Positions 31,650 through 32,414 of a stretch of 32,414 nt of DNA are shown piece after piece. The notes beneath the pieces are model-generated. The model was given only the letters and a program-made list of their open reading frames with translations. It did no database searches and was not told the DNA's origin. Numbering within the stretch: position 1 is the first letter of the stretch; every line of letters begins with the position of its first letter. This DNA is from an uncultured Bacteroidaceae bacterium (GTDB lineage Bacteria; Bacteroidota; Bacteroidia; Bacteroidales; Bacteroidaceae), in NCBI GenBank assembly GCA_905234555.1, contig CAJOHO010000035.1:1-32414 (forward strand), read 5' to 3'. A program made the translations under genes and the position numbers.

Positions 31650-31843
31650 ATACCGATACTAACTTAGTCATTATAGTCATTAGTCATTAGTCATTAAGGA
31701 TTTTGAAAAACGCAAAAAAATGGTAATATAAATAAGTATATATAATATATTAAATATTATATATACTTATTTATATTAAGTGTTTCCCCTAATTTGAAAA
31801 ACGAAAATGACTAATGACTAATGACTAATGACTGAATCGGTAT
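31650..31843. mobile_element. 194-bp nested inverted-repeat element, MITE-like
   Basis: From outside in: terminal ATACCGAT (31650-31657) and ATCGGTAT (31836-31843); heptamer arrays TAGTCAT on the left (31674-31694, with a partial copy from 31664) and ATGACTA/G on the right (31807-31834), inverted to each other; 11-base direct repeats TTTGAAAAACG (31702-31712, 31793-31803); and a perfect 25-bp AT-only-rich stem (31724-31748 with 31754-31778) around loop ATTAA. There is no coding capacity and no clear target-site duplication. The mobile-element type is an inference; it could also be a structured 3' untranslated region. Confidence 0.55.
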
Positions 31844-31888
31844 GCTCATTTTAGGTATAATGAGGGTTGTCATCAATGATGCAAGCTT

Positions 31889-31924
31889 CTCTGTGTCCTC
31901 TGTCATCTCTGTTTCCTCTGTGGT
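31889..31924 (+). repeat. Four 9-bp units CTCTGTnnn
   Basis: CTCTGTGTC, CTCTGTCAT, CTCTGTTTC, CTCTGTGGT are contiguous units that keep the first six bases and vary in the last three. Confidence 0.65.
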
Positions 31925-31974
31925 GTGCAAGCACACACAATTGCTATGCACACCTTACATAACTGAAAATAGAT

Positions 31975-32093
31975 TTTGCCTTAAGACTTACGAAATTTTC
32001 TCTTAAGAGAAAGTTGGCTGAGACTTAAGGCAAACGGCACTTTTGCCTTAACACTACTTTTTAGACCCCTTAATTTAACACTTAATGTTAAAT
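31975..32093. promoter_or_regulatory. Cluster of TTAAG-centred dyads
   Basis: TTTGCCTTAAG (31975-31985) and CTTAAGGCAAA (32024-32034) are exact inverted copies. Between them lies the perfect 16-bp palindrome TTTCTCTTAAGAGAAA (31997-32012), with nearly equal arms (11 bases each side). A third TTTTGCCTTAA follows at 32041, then ATTTAACA/TGTTAAAT (32073-32093) around CTTAA. It lies upstream of the promoter at 32127. Confidence 0.55.
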
Positions 32094-32126
32094 AATGCGC
32101 CAGATAAAAAGTTTCTTTATAATTGT

Positions 32127-32157
32127 TTGCATATTACAAAATAATTTCGTAACTTTG
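32127..32157 (+). promoter_or_regulatory. Promoter of the gene at the right edge
   Basis: TTG (32127-32129) and TAACTTTG (32150-32157) are 20 bases apart, an exact consensus. The leader to the start codon is about 160 bases. Confidence 0.7.
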
Positions 32158-32166
32158 CAGAGTAAA

Positions 32167-32194
32167 TGAAGAGTGAAGAATGAAGAGTGAAGAA
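32167..32194 (+). repeat. Heptamer array, TGAAGAR x4, in a leader
   Basis: TGAAGAG-TGAAGAA-TGAAGAG-TGAAGAA begins ten bases after the -7 element, so it is the first transcribed sequence. Its unit is almost the reverse complement of the CTTCACT array at 4713. Confidence 0.8.
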
Positions 32195-32322
32195 TACTAG
32201 TTACTTCGACTTTACAAGCTCCTCAGATACACCAATTAACCCTATTTTTAACCTGAGCCAAACTTTTGGTCACCCCTCTTTCGGAGGGGGACGGGGGAGG
32301 CTCCTAAAAAACTTTAACATTT

Positions 32323-32414
32323 ATGAGTGAAATTAAGTTGAAGGTAAGCAAGCGCCGCGTAGCTTACATGAAGAAGGACATGGTCCTGACCAATGCGGAA
32401 ATCTATTCGACCAT
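32323..32414 (+). CDS. Partial protein cut by right edge, unidentified
   Basis: The first 30 codons begin MSEIKLKVSKRRVAYMKKDM and continue VLTNAEIYST. The N-terminus is basic and has no signal peptide. I do not recognise the family from so little. The ATG is supported by the promoter at 32127 and by an AT-rich stretch (ACTTTAACATTT) just upstream. The long leader, carrying a heptamer array and a G/C hairpin (CCCCTCTTTCGGAGGGG, 32272-32288), suggests regulated expression. Confidence 0.6.
   Translation, partial: MSEIKLKVSKRRVAYMKKDMVLTNAEIYST

Larger units (their letters stand above)
31644..32322. other. 680-base gene-free region packed with dyads
   Basis: No coding frame is convincing. In order it holds the nested inverted-repeat element (31650-31843), four 9-base CTCTGTnnn units (31889-31924), an 8-bp inverted pair GGTGTGCA/TGCACACC (31922-31954), a cluster of TTAAG-centred dyads (31975-32093), a promoter (32127-32157), a TGAAGAR array and a G/C hairpin in the leader of the next gene. 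Confidence 0.6.

Noticed and set aside
31644-32322. Possible chromosomal replication origin
   Set aside because: The region is AT-rich with many dyads, but I found no cluster of TTATCCACA-type DnaA boxes and no dnaA or similar gene beside it.
1-32414. tRNA, rRNA, CRISPR arrays, transposase or phage genes
   Set aside because: I looked for cloverleaf-like segments, spaced repeats and typical protein motifs on both strands and saw none.

Overview
The window reads as chromosomal DNA from a Bacteroidales bacterium, most likely Prevotella or a close relative. The evidence: at least ten clear promoters follow the Bacteroidetes pattern (TTG at about -33, a spacer of about 20, TAnnTTTG at -7); Shine-Dalgarno sequences are weak; Rho carries a long disordered insert; there is a BspA-like leucine-rich-repeat protein, a 'smalltalk' protein, acid-rich lipoproteins and C-terminal tails of the type IX secretion kind. 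No tRNA, rRNA, CRISPR array, phage module or intact insertion sequence was found.

Layout. 1-944 is a damaged edge: an unidentified minus-strand frame running off the left end, then the 3' part of a leucine-rich-repeat gene. 945-3591 is rho with a long leader and a bidirectional terminator. 3784-7148 (minus) holds three lipoprotein genes. 7461-8025 (minus) is a small overlapping pair: a basic protein and a retropepsin-like protease. 8245-8364 is a smalltalk gene. 8685-13925 (plus) is a housekeeping run: FtsB/DivIC-type division protein, membrane protein, purB, a RluB-type pseudouridine synthase with a Gly/Arg/Tyr-rich tail, and asnS. 13952-15598 (minus) is a Gfo/Idh/MocA oxidoreductase with a DUF6935-like gene. 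15707-20045 (plus) is a membrane protein, an RlmD-type rRNA methyltransferase, a RluA-type pseudouridine synthase and prs. 20077-27308 (minus) is an apparent secretion operon: M6 metalloprotease, giant CotH-kinase protein, GNAT acyltransferase. 27585-31643 (plus) is mazG, a DUF4468-like protein, a small membrane protein and a putative porin. 31644-32322 is a 680-base gene-free region rich in dyad symmetry, followed by the start of another gene.

How the genes relate. Most plus-strand genes serve RNA and nucleotide metabolism (rho, purB, asnS, prs, mazG, rlmD and two pseudouridine synthases). Most minus-strand genes encode exported or surface proteins. The most unusual material is outside the genes: at least ten intergenic arrays with a 7-bp period, several ending at a start codon; a 194-bp nested inverted-repeat element just after the porin gene; a pair of divergent promoters occupying the same 34 bp; and a duplicated hairpin in the rho leader. 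Among the genes, the disordered RNA-binding domains of Rho and the RluB homologue and the overlapping protease pair are the best leads.
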